A stretch of DNA of 64,000 nucleotides from Triticum aestivum (taxonomy: Eukaryota; Streptophyta; Magnoliopsida; Poales; Poaceae): NCBI RefSeq assembly GCF_018294505.1, contig NC_057804.1, forward strand, positions 252,070,219 to 252,134,218, in the 5' to 3' direction. Of this stretch, positions 9,569 through 20,010 are shown in pieces. The notes beneath the pieces were generated by a model that was not told the DNA's origin, searched no databases, and saw nothing but the letters and a program-made list of their open reading frames with translations. Numbering within the stretch: the stretch's first letter is position 1; each line of letters starts with the position of its first letter. Made by a program: the position numbers and the translations under genes.

Positions 9569-12282
9569 TGAAAGAACATGCGGTGCCCCCATGTTTGGTT
9601 TTGGTAATTGATGACAATCTCTATGGACTAATGGTTGTCTTGAGTTATATTTGAAGGATTTGCCCATAGGCTTTTCTTGAAGTCCATGTGTTGGTTTCAA
9701 GGAGTTTATGAGTTGACCAAGGTGCTATTAAGGAATTATCCAAAGATTGGTCATGCGAGTGTTGAGCTTATTGCAAACATGTCTTGAAGAAGAAGGTTGT
9801 GTGATCATTCATGTTTACCTTCAATACATCATCCAAATGAAGAGAGTTGCAAAGATTCAAGGTTGATCAAGACTAAGTCAATAGTGAATCAAGTTGATCA
9901 ACTCACAAAGCGTAGAAGATGTACCGAGAGGGATCAAGTGATCCCATGGTATGGTAAGCATTGTCCATTGCACTTTGTGTACTAACCCATGGTCTATGTG
10001 AGAGTTCTATGTGGGGTGAGGTACGTATCCATGGGCTTGCATCAAGAGGAAGATATCATACAACCCATGGAAAGGATGTCATCAAGTGGTGATTGTCATC
10101 AAGATTGCCGTGTGCAAGTTCAAGTGGAGCATCCCGAAGAGATCAAGTGCTTGAATCTTTCCATCCATTGTGGTGTCAATGGACTTGTGAATATGAGCCT
10201 AAGAGTGGCTCACCCATAGTGGGCTATGGGGGAGCAATCATCTAGTCTTCATCGAGCCAACGCAATCAAGAAAGGTGGTCCATCTTGAGGGAGTCAAGAT
10301 CGTCATCATCTAGCTCAAGTGGACCATGTGCAAGGCAAAGGTTTGCCCTTGATAGGTTTTCTATTTTACCAGTCTCGTGGTGGTAGTAGGGAAACCGGGT
10401 TATATGATCGTTTGCCGTACTATCAAGGGGGGCTCTTAAGTTGGTAGCTTGATCGTATCGTTAGTAGAGAGATCAAACCCTTGCATCCTTGCATCATGTT
10501 TCTTGGTTCTTGTTTGGTTCTCTTTGTGAGTCTTAGAGCTTATGGTCATCTTGATGACAAGCTTGAGTTCATCGAAAACGGAGTTCACATGCGTCTTCTA
10601 TGATGTTTTCGGTGTTGGAGGTTTTAACGGTCTTATCCGAGGAAGGGTTCTCACCATTTTCCTTTGGGCCTTTTCTCATTTGCTTCTTATTGGTATTTCT
10701 TTCAAGATTGTGTTAGCCCTTGTTGCTAGCTTTCCAACAAACTTGGTTTCGTTGAATTCGGAGTCCGTTTGCAAAAGTTGTGGTTGTTTTGGTAAAGGCT
10801 GCAGCGGTACTACCGCGACTGGAGCGGATGTAATTTTTTACTACCGCTCCAGAGCAGTACTACCGCGGCTCCTGAGCGGTAGTACCTCTCCAGAGCAGTA
10901 CTACCGCGGCTCCTAAGCGGTAGTACCGCTCCGGACCAAAATCTCGTGTTTTGCTCAGCGGAAGTAGGCACAGAAGTATTTTTTTTAGTACCGCTCGCAA
11001 GCAGTAGTACCGCTACCATTTGCGGTAGTACCATGAGGTCGAGCGGTAGTACCGTGAGGACGAGCGGTACTACCGCTTCGAAGGTTCTTCTGGCCTTTTT
11101 GCCTCCTCGTTGTTGTGTTTTGAAGGGGTACTACCGCCCTAGCGGTAGTACCGCTCCTTGGAGAGGTAGTACCGCTCTGTGCGGGCTGTGAGCATAACGT
11201 TTGGATTTGGGAGCTCCTATAAAAGGTGGTCTTCTTCCCCATTCAACCTTATCCTTTGAGCTCGTGTTCTTCCCCCATTGTTGACCTTCTTTGTGCTTGC
11301 TAACTCTCAATCCCTCCATGGATTCTTGCTAGTTTTTGAGGGAAAAGAGAGAGGAGATCTAGATCCACATTTCCACCAATCACTTTCTCCTCTATGTGAG
11401 GGGAACCCCTTGGATCTAGTTCTTGGAGTTCTTGGTGTTCTCCTTCTTGCTCTTCCTCTCATTTCCTCCCTAGCATTAGTTGCTTCGGTGGGATTTGAGA
11501 GAGAAGGACTTGGGCACTCCGTGTGCCCTTTCCATTGCATTTGGTGCATCGATTTGAGTTCTCCACGTGATACGTGGAAGTTACAAGTTGAGAAGCTTAT
11601 TAGTCTTGGGTGCTTGGTGCCCTTGAGCTTGTTCCTCTTGGGTGCTTGAGCACCCTAGACGGTTGGTGGTGTTCGGAGCTCAATCATTGTGGTGTAAAGC
11701 TCTGGGCAAGCGTCGGGGTCTCCAATTAGGTTGTGGAGATCGCCCCGAGCAATTTGACGGGTACCGGTGACCGCCCCAAGGGTTGCCAAAGTGTACGGGT
11801 CCGGTGACCGCCCCCAAGGGTTGCCATTTGTACGGGTTTGGTGACCGCCCTCAAGGGTCCCTTAGTGGAATCATGACATCTTGCATTGTGCGAGGGCGTG
11901 AGGAGATTACGGTGGCCCTAGTGGCTTCTTGGGGAGCATTGTGCCTCCACACCGCTCCAAACGGAGATTAGCATCCGCAAGGGTGTGAACTTCGGGATAC
12001 ATCATCGTCTCCGCGTGCCTCGGTTATGTCTTACCCGAGCCCTTTACTTATGCACTTTACTTTGTGATAGCCATATTGTTCGTTGTGATATATCTTGCTA
12101 TCACATAGTTGCTTATATTGCTGAGCATAAGTTGTTGGTGCACATAGGTGAGCCTATTTGTTTTAGGTTTTGTGCTTGACAAATTAACCGCTAGGTTTAT
12201 TCCGCATTTGTTCAAGCCTAAATCGTAATTGTTTTAAAACGCCTATTCACCCCCCCCTCTAGGCGACATCCACGATCTTTCA
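9569..12282 (+). repeat. 3' LTR of the gag-only element
   Basis: Direct repeat of 1198-3913, 2 bp shorter. It has the same ends, TATA box (11218-11226) and palindrome cluster (10800-11185). Differences from the 5' LTR are scattered single bases. Confidence 0.95.
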
Positions 12283-12287
12283 CTTCA
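12283..12287. repeat. Target-site duplication CTTCA, right copy
   Basis: Matches 1193-1197 exactly and sits right after the 3' LTR end. Confidence 0.95.
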
Positions 12288-12730
12288 CTTGCTCGATCAT
12301 GACCCCCGCTTGGCGTATTGCTTCTTTAGCAGCACTAGCTTGGTCTTCTGGAACGTGGTAGGTTGAGAAAAGAGAGGGTTGAGCAGCACTCGACGACGAA
12401 GGACGAGCACTCGTCAACGGCACCGCAAAGGTTACGGTAGGCCGAGTGACATTGTCTCCCTCCACGACCAATTTCTCGGGTGCTGGCACATCCTGAGTCG
12501 CCTTGCCAGCAGACGCTTTCTTGCTCCTTCTTTGCCTCGATGGTTCCTCGTCGTCGTCGTCGGGAAGGTCGATAACGACGTTAGATGAAGCTACAGAAAA
12601 AGAATCAAAATTAGAGACAAGAAGCCAATCGGCTGAAGACGGAACTACAAGAGTCATACCAGGTTTCGAAGTAACAGCATCCTCCATCTCCTGATCTTCA
12701 GCTCTGGCCGAGGTATCAGAAGTAGCAGCA
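12283..12730 (-). pseudogene. Antisense TE gene, exon 3, upstream half
   Basis: The frame is open from an AACTGCAG acceptor ending at 12731 to the nested insertion at 12282. It encodes an acidic-basic, serine-rich linker: VVIDLPDDDDEEPSRQRRSKK, then an SSSSAAQPSLF stretch, then an amphipathic end (AAKEAIRQAGVMIEQVK) that enters the coiled coil. The same frame resumes at 1197. The phase at its upstream junction does not fit the obvious donor of exon 2, so that border is uncertain. Confidence 0.6.
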
Positions 12731-12814
12731 CTGCAGTTTCAGAAGACAGTTGATTAGCTCATGAGTCGACCAAGAATAAGTTCATGAGGAACAGACGAAT
12801 TCAAGCTACACCAT

Positions 12815-13157
12815 TACCCTGAGATAGTGGGGATCACCATCTTCATCTTCGGCAAGACCTTCGCCGACTTTCTCAGTCGGCACCGGAGAAGTAGTCCGAG
12901 GGCGCTTGGACGACTGCGTGACAGTTGCGACCCCCTTACCGCACTCGACCACGGGATCATGGACAAGCTTCGAGCATCTTTCCGAGCGAGGAGGTACAAT
13001 TTCCTCCTCCTCCTCTTCCTCCTCACCAGAGTCATCACCCTCATCATCGTCGTCAGCATCCGAATCCCACTCCTCCGGGCTTTCGCCCCCACTTCCTTCC
13101 TCCTCTTCAGTCGGTGTCTGCGCTCCATTGGGCATCGAGTATAACTCGGTGGTGGCC
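12815..13157 (-). pseudogene. Antisense TE gene, exon 2 (acidic region)
   Basis: Begins after a GTCTGATAG acceptor and runs to a CAGG|GTAATG donor near 12815. It encodes a very acidic stretch (EEWDSDADDDDEGDDSGEEEEEEEE) followed by a basic patch with SSKRPRTT. Strings of D and E on this strand produce the long CTC/CTT runs read on the other strand, where several overlapping frames are artefacts. The acidic-basic alternation is common in antisense ORFs of this element type; function unknown. Confidence 0.55.
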
Positions 13158-13257
13158 TATCAGACAACAAAACAAAACAAAGATCAATCGACCAATTCGC
13201 AGCAAAGCAGAATGAATACAGAAAGATTACAATTGGGGATAAGTGGTCATACCGTGT

Positions 13258-14350
13258 CCGGTGTATAGGTACAGTCGAGTGGTGGGATCCTCCTAGCCCC
13301 TCGAGGGTTGTCCTTATTCCCTGTGATTGTGGCCACCCACCTCTCCAGTGTGGCGTCGTTGACCGCTTCTGGATGGACCCGAGTGGTGTCTTCGGTACCA
13401 CAGTACAGCCACATCGGGTGGCCTCGGTACTGAAGCACTTGGATGCGCCATCTAAGGAAGAACTCCAGAAGATCCATACCCGTCACTCCGTCCCTAACAA
13501 GTTGGACTACGCGCTCCATCAACATTTTCACCTGAGCTTTCTCCTCAGGAAGCACCTTCAGAGAAGAGGGTTTGTCCACTCGGTCCATGGAGAACGGAGG
13601 GAGACCAGTCGACTGCCCCGGCGTCGACTCGTCTTGGCAGTAGAACCAAGTCGACTGCCACCCTCTGACCGACTCAGGAAGGGTCATGGGCGGGAAAGTA
13701 CTCTTATTCCTCATCTGAATCCCAAGACCCCCACACATCTGGATCACCTTAGTTCTCTCATCACCCGGACTCGCCTTTTTCACCGTCTGTGAGCGACAGG
13801 TGAATATGTGCTTAAAAAGACCCCAGTGCGGTCGACAGCCCAGGAAGTTCTCGCACATGGACACGAAAGCAGCAAGATATGCAATGGAATTGGGAGTGAA
13901 ATGGTGGAGTTGCGCCCCAAAGAAGTTCAGAAACCCTCGGAAGAAAACACTCGGTGCCAGAGAGAACCCACGGTCTACATGAGTGGCTAGGAGAATGCAC
14001 TCACCCTCCTGCAGCTACAGTTGACACTCGATCCCCGGAAGCCTGGCTGACCCGTGGGGGATCAGACCCTTGTTGGCCAGGTCATTGAGATCCGTCTCGG
14101 TGATGGTCGAACGGATCCAATCCCCTTGGACCCAACCTTTTGGCAGGCGGGACCTTGACGAAGATCCGCCCCAACTGGGCGCTCTCCCCTTCGCTTTCCC
14201 CGTCATCGTCGCCTTCTTCGCGCGCTCCAAGGCCGCCGTCTTCTCCTTCATCATTTTCATCGGCGAAGCACGCGAGGAGTGGATAGGCGGAGGCGAGAGC
14301 AGATGCAGCGGGTGGAGGCAAAGAGGGCAGAGAGAAGAATGAGAACGCAC
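13258..14350 (-). pseudogene. Antisense TE gene, exon 1, 'putative gypsy-type transposon' domain
   Basis: Long minus-strand frame with one TAG near 14013. The N-terminus is basic, then WVQGDWIRSTITETDLNDL, then after the stop THVDRGFSLAPSVFFRGFLNF and NFLGCRPHWGLFKHIF. The last two resemble the core of the family Pfam calls putative gypsy-type transposon (Transposase_28), widespread in grass TE genes. The frame ends at donor ACACG|GTATG near 13258. The domain has no demonstrated transposase activity that I know of. The start codon is uncertain: the ATGs near 14350 and 14306 lie in overlapping frames. Confidence 0.6.
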
Positions 14351-14800
14351 TGTTCAAAAACCCTTGTCCGACGCTTTATATAAGGACGCTTCCGAGTGGC
14401 TGACAAGTAGGCCCGGGCGGTCCTGTCACATCTCGAAACAGTCGCGCACGCATGATATGTGGCAAAAAAGGCGGTGCGGAAATCGAGGCGTCCACGCCTT
14501 ATCCCATCCGAGTACCGCGGTCCGCCCCGCTTCGCGCGCTTCCCAAAATTTAGATCCCACGAAATCCGCTAACGGCGGATCAATCTGTCAGACAATAGAT
14601 TTCCTGCGATCCGTCGCTCGGAAGTTCTCTAAGTTCAAAAGTTCACTCGACAGAGGAAAAGAATGGATCAAGGTGACTGAAAGAAAGGTTGATGCCAACG
14701 CCAGAAAAGAAAAATCGCTGATCCAGGATACGACATAATCAGAGCACGGGAAATAGTTCAGAGAAAATTATCAACCCCTTCCTCACTCGAACCTCGATCC

Positions 14801-14813
14801 ACTCGGGGGCTAA
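14801..14813 (+). other. Polypurine tract of the Tat-type element
   Basis: ACTCGGGGGCTAA directly before the LTR start TGGTGAAGTC at 14814. It shows the element is read on the + strand although its extra gene is on the minus strand. Confidence 0.7.
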
Positions 14814-15345
14814 TGGTGAAGTCATGTACCTAGGGTAGGGTCATGGACCTATCTAGGATACCCTACCCAAGGACATCCTTAGAAGAAGCTACCTTCCAGT
14901 CGACCAAGAGGGACTTCACTCGACGAACTCAAGGACACTCGACGATAAGGATAGCCACTCGACCATGAAGCTAACCACTCGACGACCAGGAGACCTAAAG
15001 TCACTCAGCACGCAACGGTCTGTCATTAAGTAGCTTTAATAGTCTTCATGGCACTTTATGAGGGCGTTACCAGTAACCCCCTGTCTTCCCCTGCATAACT
15101 GAGGGCCGGAGGGGTCTGGCGAACTCTATATAAGCCACCCCCCTCCTCAGTGTAAAGGGTTCGCACCCCTGTAACTCATATACACATAAACCAGTCGACC
15201 GCCTCCGGGCTCCGAGACGTAGGGCTATTACTTCCTCCGAGAAGGGCCTGAACTCGTTAAACACTCGTGTGTACAACTACCATAGCTAGGATCTTGCCTC
15301 TCCATACCTACCCCCCATTCTACTGTCAGACTTAGAACCACGACA
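14814..15345 (+). repeat. 3' LTR of the Tat-type element (532 bp)
   Basis: Starts TGGTGAAGTC and ends ACCACGACA. Contains a TATA box (TCTATATAAG at 15125-15134). It forms a long inverted repeat with 15353-15869. Confidence 0.8.
15125..15134 (+). promoter_or_regulatory. TATA box in the Tat-type LTR
   Basis: TCTATATAAG in U3/R context. The inverted LTR copy has the same box on the minus strand at about 15535-15545, so the two promoters point toward each other across the palindrome. Confidence 0.5.
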
Positions 15346-15352
15346 GTTGTGT

Positions 15353-15869
15353 ATGGGGGGTAGGTATGGAGAGGCAAGATCCTAGCTATGGAGTAGTTGT
15401 ACACACGAGTGTTTAACGAGTTCAGGCCCTTCTCGGAGGAAGTAATAGCCCTACGTTTCGGAGCCCGGAGGCGGTCGACTGGTTTATGTGTATATGAGTT
15501 ACAGGGGTGCGAACCCTTTACACTGAGGAGGGGTGGCTTATATAGAGTTCGCCAGACCCCTCCGGCCCTCAGTTATGCAGGGTTTAAAGTACATTAAGAC
15601 AGGGGGTTACTGGTAACGCCCTCATAAAGTGCCATGAAGACTATTAAAGCTACTTAATGACAGACCGTTGCGTGCTGAGTGACTTTAGGTCTCCTGGTCG
15701 TCGAGTGGTTAGCTTCATGGTCGAGTGGCTATCCTTATCGTCGAGTGTCCTTGAGTTCGTCGAGTGAAGTCCCTCTTGGTCGACTGGAAGGTAGCTTCTT
15801 CTAAGGATGTCCTTGGGTAGGGTATTCTAGATAGGTCCATGACCCTACCCTAGGTACATGACTTCATCA
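15353..15869 (-). repeat. Inverted copy of the Tat-type LTR, end-truncated
   Basis: Reverse complement of about 14814-15319, with few mismatches and an extra TTTAAAGTACAT block near 15584. It lacks the last 26 or so bases of the LTR. No target duplication is evident at its borders, so it is either the remnant of a second element in opposite orientation or part of an inverted duplication. Confidence 0.8.
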
Positions 15870-17002
15870 GACACTATTGTGGATAATGTTAGAATTAATT
15901 AGATGGATAAATCTAGAAAGTTGATTAAATCTTTTAAAATTAATATAAAATAAACTGTAGCTCGGATGGAAAAACTTTGTACATGAAAGTTGCTCAGAAC
16001 GACAAGACGAATTCGGATACGTAGTCCATTCGTCCGCCACACATCCCTAGCATAGCAAACATGCAACAATCCACCTCTAGTTCATCTGCCTGAAAATGCC
16101 AAACACCGGGAACACTTTTACGGATGTTTCCCCCCTTCGCCCGTAGCACCTAGTACTGCATTAGGTTATGTCTAGCACCACATATTGTCATGTTATGCTT
16201 TGTGATCCTTTGATTGCTCTGTTATTTATTATGTTCCCCCTCCATTACTTCTTTCCGGTAGACCCAGAAACCGCTGCCGGTATCCCTGTGATCGAATACA
16301 TCGACAATGAACCCTTCTTGCCAGAGCAACCAGGCAAGCCCCCCCCCCCTTGATCACTAGATATCGCCTATTCTTCCCTCTACTGATGGCATTAGAGTAG
16401 TGTAACATGTTACAGTTTCGATTAATCCTATTCTGTTGCATAGCCTGTCATTGTTGCTACATCTGTTGATACCTTACCTGCAATCCTAAATGCTTAGTAT
16501 AGGATGCTAGTTTACCATTAGTGGCCCTACATTCTTGTCAGTCTGCCATGCTATACTATCGGGTCGTGATCACTCGGGAGGTGATCACGGGTATATACTA
16601 TACATAGATACTATTCAGGTGGTGAGTAAAGTCGGGTCGGCTCGTTGAGTACCCGCAAATGATTCCGATGTGGGGGCTGGAAGGACAGGTGGCTCCATCC
16701 CGGTAGAGGTGGGCCTGGGTTCCCGACGACCCCCGATTGTTACTTTGTGGTGGAGCAACAGGGCAGGTTGAGACCACCTAGGCGAGAGGTGGGCCTGGCC
16801 CTGGTCGGCGTTCGCGGTTACTTCATAATAACACGCTTAACGAGATCTTGGTACTTGATCTGAGTCTAGACATTGGCCTATACGCACTAACCAACTACGC
16901 GGGAACAGTTATGGGCACTCGACGTCGTGGTATCAGCCGAAGCCTTCTTGACGTCAACGACTGAGCGGCGCGCGCCGGGTTTGACTGGAACATCTGTCCC
17001 TG
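15870..17002 (+). repeat. Partial LTR of the TGTGACGCCC-type element, 5' side of the inversion breakpoint
   Basis: Matches, in opposite orientation, the central part of the solo LTR at 53219-56683 (for example TCAGAACGACAAGACGAAT; the hairpin at 16565; GACTGAGCGGCG). It stops at 17002, where Athila pol sequence begins. The LTR text that should follow is found on the minus strand at 32424. It is truncated at its own left end by the inverted Tat LTR. Resembles Fatima-type LTRs from memory. Confidence 0.75.
16565..16589. repeat. Conserved hairpin in the LTR
   Basis: CGTGATCAC, a 7-base loop TCGGGAG, then GTGATCACG: a perfect 9-bp stem. The solo LTR has the same structure at 54386-54410. Its conservation in two diverged copies suggests a role in the LTR RNA or DNA, but none is known to me. 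Confidence 0.7.
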
Positions 17003-18251
17003 CCACCTGATTGGAATTTACCCTTTGAAATCATGTGTGATGCTAGTGATTATGCTGTAAGTGTTGTTCTAGGACAAAGAGTTGATAAGAATCTAAATGT
17101 TATTCAATATGCTAGTCTCTGAGGCATATGGTGGACACCATGCTGGAGATAGAATCACATAAGGTATTGCAATTTGGTTTTTATTGTCCTACTCTCTTCA
17201 AAGATGCTCGTAAGTTTGTCTTGTCTTGTGATGAATGTCAACGAATTGGTAATATTAGTAGACGTCAAGAAATGCCTATGAATTATTCTCTTGTTATTGA
17301 ACCATTTGATGTTTGGGGCTTTGATTATATGGGATCATTTCCTGCCTCTAATGGATAATCACATTTTAGTTGTTGTTGATTATGTTACTAAGTGGGTAGA
17401 AGCTATTCCAACTAGTAGTGCTGATCATAACAACTCTATTAAGATGCTTAAAGAAGTTATTTTTCCGATGTTTGGAGTACCTAGATACTTAATGACTGAT
17501 GGTGGTTCCCATTTTATTCATGGTGCTTTTCATAAAATGCTTGATATATGATGTTAATCATAGAATTGCATCTCCATATCACCCACAGTCTAGTGGTCAA
17601 GTAGAATTGAGTAATAGAGAGCTCAAATTAATTTTGCAAAAGACTGTTCATAGATCTAGAAAGAATTGGTCCAAGAAACTTGATGATGCACTATGCATTT
17701 ATAGAACTGCATATAAAAATCATATGGGTATGTCTCCATATAAAATGATTTATGGAAAGGCATGCCACTTACCTCTCGAACTAGAACATAAGGCATATTG
17801 GGCTATTAAAGAGCTCAATTATGATTTCAAACTTGCTAGCGAGAAGAGGTTATTTGATATTAGCTCACTTGATGAATGGAGAACCCATACTTACGGGAAT
17901 GCCAAACTATTTAAAGAAAAAGTTAAAAGATGGCATGACAAAAGGATACAAAATCATGAATATAACGTAGGTGATTATGTTTTGCTTTTCAACTCTCGTT
18001 TAAGATATTTTGCAGGTAAGCTTCTCTCTAAATGGAAAGGCCCTTATGTTATCGAGGAGGTCTATCGTTCCGGTGACATAAAAATCAACAACTTCGAAGG
18101 CACAAATCTGAAGGTGGTGAACGGTCAAAGAATCAAACATTATATCTCAGGTAATCCTATAAATGTTGAAACTAATGTTATTGAAACCATAACCCCGGAG
18201 GAATACATAAGGGACACTTTCCAGAACGTTTCAGACTCCGAAAAGAAATAA
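17003..18251 (+). pseudogene. pol: Athila-type pol, RNase H remnant and integrase
   Basis: Starts mid-gene with the RNase H entry (PPDWNLPFEIMCDASDY, carrying the first catalytic D), then at about 17115 jumps to the integrase HHCC finger (SCDECQR), so most of RNase H is deleted. Integrase core motifs follow: GFDYMGSFPAS, then TKWVEAIP, GVPRYLMTDGGSHF and HPQSSGQVELSNRELK, giving D, D and E of the DDE triad. The chromodomain-free C-terminus (NSRLRYFAGKLLSKWKGPY) is typical of Athila. There are frameshifts near 17165, 17355 and 17550. The stop at 18249-18251 is natural. Confidence 0.85.
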
Positions 18252-18576
18252 GTATGTGGTACGGTAAGTAAACCAACTCCAAAACAGTTCTAATAGCAAT
18301 TTTTCTCCGTTTTGGAATATTTAAGAAAATAGGAAAATAAGAAGTAGTCCGGGAAGGACACGAGGCATCCACGAGGGTGGAGGGCGCGCCCTACCACCTT
18401 GGCGCGCCCCCTGCCTCGTGGGCACCTCGTGTGCTCTCCGGACTCCGTTTTCTTGCACGATACTTCTTTTGGTCGGTAAAAATTCACTATATATTCTCCT
18501 GAAGGTTTTGACCACCGTATCACGCAAATATCCTCTGTCTTTGCTTCGAGCTGTTTTCTGACAGATCTAGAGCAAC
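18252..18576 (+). promoter_or_regulatory. Spacer between integrase and downstream ORF, with TATA-like box and possible splice acceptor
   Basis: Contains a GC-rich dyad (CACGAGGGTGG, then GCGCGCC twice, then CCTCGTGGG, about 18360-18425) also seen in several LTRs of the window. A CACTATATATTC box follows at 18486, and TTTTCTGACAG lies just before the ATG at 18577. The ORF downstream could be expressed from an internal promoter or by splicing; neither is shown. Confidence 0.4.
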
Positions 18577-18948
18577 ATGACATCACCCTCCTCCAACTAT
18601 GAAGACAAGGATGCTTGTCTATTGAAGATCGAGCTGAAGAGAGAAGAACCTGGGGAGATCAATAAGGATGAAGGGATCAAGAAGGCCATGAAGGATCAAG
18701 CTCCGGCGGCAAAAGAAGAAAACATCCCTCAACCTCTTCCTAATCTCTTTACGCCAACTGAGATTGAAGCTTTCAAGATGATTGAGTTAGCTCGCATACA
18801 AAACAAGTATCGCACACAGAAAAATATTTTGTTGAAAGATCATATCGTCGCACTCAAGGGCATTATCCGCAAATTGGAAGAGCTCCTACGCTCGATGTGC
18901 GACTATCCACCATCATCATCGCCTCCTTCATCACCTCTGAGGACATAA
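18577..18948 (+). CDS. Small ORF downstream of Athila integrase (123 aa), unknown function
   Basis: ATG at 18577 to TAA at 18946-18948. N-terminus MTSPSSNYEDKD; the middle is charged (KREEPGEINKDEGIKKAM); then IEAFKMIELARIQNKYRTQ and KDHIVALKGIIRKLEELL suggest two amphipathic helices or a coiled coil; the tail is Pro/Ser-rich. No transmembrane segment or signal peptide. A second copy of identical length (372 nt) lies at 63558-63929 in another element with one stop. This is the place where Athila elements may carry an envelope-like gene, but this protein has no membrane features, so I leave it unnamed. Confidence 0.6.
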   Translation: MTSPSSNYEDKDACLLKIELKREEPGEINKDEGIKKAMKDQAPAAKEENIPQPLPNLFTPTEIEAFKMIELARIQNKYRTQKNILLKDHIVALKGIIRKLEELLRSMCDYPPSSSPPSSPLRT

Positions 18949-20010
18949 TCACATGGGTATGGGCACTCCCCCTGGCAACTGCCAAGCTTGGGGGAGTTGC
19001 TGCGGTATCGTATCACCATCACACTCCTATCTTTACCGTTTTACTTAGTTCGATCCTTTTTGGTAATATCCTAATCTAGTAGAATAAAGTTTTGGTATGA
19101 ATTAGTTTTGAGTTTTGCTTTGTGATCCCTCTATGTAATCGAGTCCGTGACCTATATATAATAAAGATTAGTGTTGAGTCAAGGGCTTGCTATCTTGCTA
19201 TGATCTTAAGTGCATGAAAGAATAAAAAGAAATAAAAAAGGATCATATTGATCTTGTGGATAGTAATAACTTCACATATAGTGAGTATGATGCTTAAAAG
19301 TTGTTGAGAGTTGGCAAACATAGTTTTGGTCATCGTTGCAAATAATATGAAGTAAAAAAGAAAGAGAGGTTTTCACATATAAATATACTATCTTGGACAT
19401 CTTTCATGATTGTGAGCACCCATTAAAGTATGACATGCTAAAGAATTGATGTTGGACAAGGAAGACAACATAATGGGTTATGTTTCCTCACATCTCAGTT
19501 AAAGTATATTGTCATGGATCGTCCAACATGTTGAGCTTGCCTTTCCCCCTCATGCTAGCCAAATTCCTTGCACCAAGTAGAGATACTACTTGTGCTTCCA
19601 AATATCCTCAAACCCACTTTTATCATGAGAGTCCACCATATCTACCTATGGATTGAGTAAGATCCTTCAAGTAAGTTGTCATGTTGTATGCAATAAAAAT
19701 TGCTCTCTAAATATGTATGACTTATTAGTGTGGAGAAAATAAGATTTATACAATCTTGTGATACGGAAGTAATAAAAGCGACGAACTGCATAATAAAGGT
19801 TCATATCACAAGTGGCAATATAAAGTGATGTTCTTTTGCATTAAGATTTCGTGCATCCAACCATAAAAGCACATGACAACCTCTGCTTCCCTCTGTGAAG
19901 GTCCTATCCTTTACTTTATGTCGTATACCTTATGCAAGAGTCAAGGTGATCTTCACCTTTCCCTTTTACATTTAATCCTTTGGCGAGCACCTCGTGTTGG
20001 AAAGATCCTG
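18949..20010 (+). other. 3' untranslated region of the Athila-type element
   Basis: No coding potential. The reverse complement of about 62600-63550 is a close match (for example CACCCATTAAAGTATGACATG against its counterpart near 63075), so this is conserved family 3' sequence. It ends abruptly at about 20007-20010, where a deletion removed the remaining UTR, the polypurine tract and the first part of the LTR. Confidence 0.75.

Larger units (their letters stand above)
1198..12282 (+). mobile_element. Complete non-autonomous LTR retrotransposon with gag only (11,085 bp)
   Basis: The two LTRs are 2716 and 2714 bp, start TGAAAGAAC and end ATCTTTCA. They are flanked by CTTCA duplications, with a tRNA-Met-type primer site after the 5' LTR and a purine tract before the 3' LTR. 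The 5.65-kb interior holds one gag-like frame (3969-6380) and then about 3.2 kb without coding potential. No protease, RT, RNase H or integrase motif is visible in any frame. It therefore resembles a large retrotransposon derivative that moves with enzymes supplied by a relative. By eye the first 660 bp of the LTRs differ at about 15 positions, so insertion is fairly recent. Confidence 0.95.
1..15345 (+). mobile_element. 3' part of a Tat-type Gypsy LTR retrotransposon, split by a nested element
   Basis: Host sequence is 1-1197 and 12283-15345; 1198-12282 is a later insertion. The + orientation comes from a purine-rich tract (ACTCGGGGGCTAA, 14801-13) directly before an LTR that starts TGGTGAAGTC and ends in CGACA at 15345. 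The region upstream of the tract carries a multi-exon gene on the minus strand. Tat-lineage elements of grasses are known to carry an extra antisense ORF between integrase and the 3' LTR, which fits. Gag-pol would lie left of the window. The Tat assignment rests on layout and on the antisense gene, not on a visible RT. Confidence 0.7.

Noticed and set aside
12800..13400. Several long + strand and minus-strand frames overlapping the acidic exon
   Set aside because: They are shadow frames of the GAG/GAC repeats that encode the Asp/Glu stretch on the minus strand; no start context or domain.
15346..15350. GTTGT after the Tat LTR as a target duplication
   Set aside because: The matching left copy would lie outside the window, so it cannot be tested.
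18577..18948. Calling the post-integrase ORF an envelope gene
   Set aside because: No signal peptide, transmembrane segment or cleavage-like site; only the position fits.
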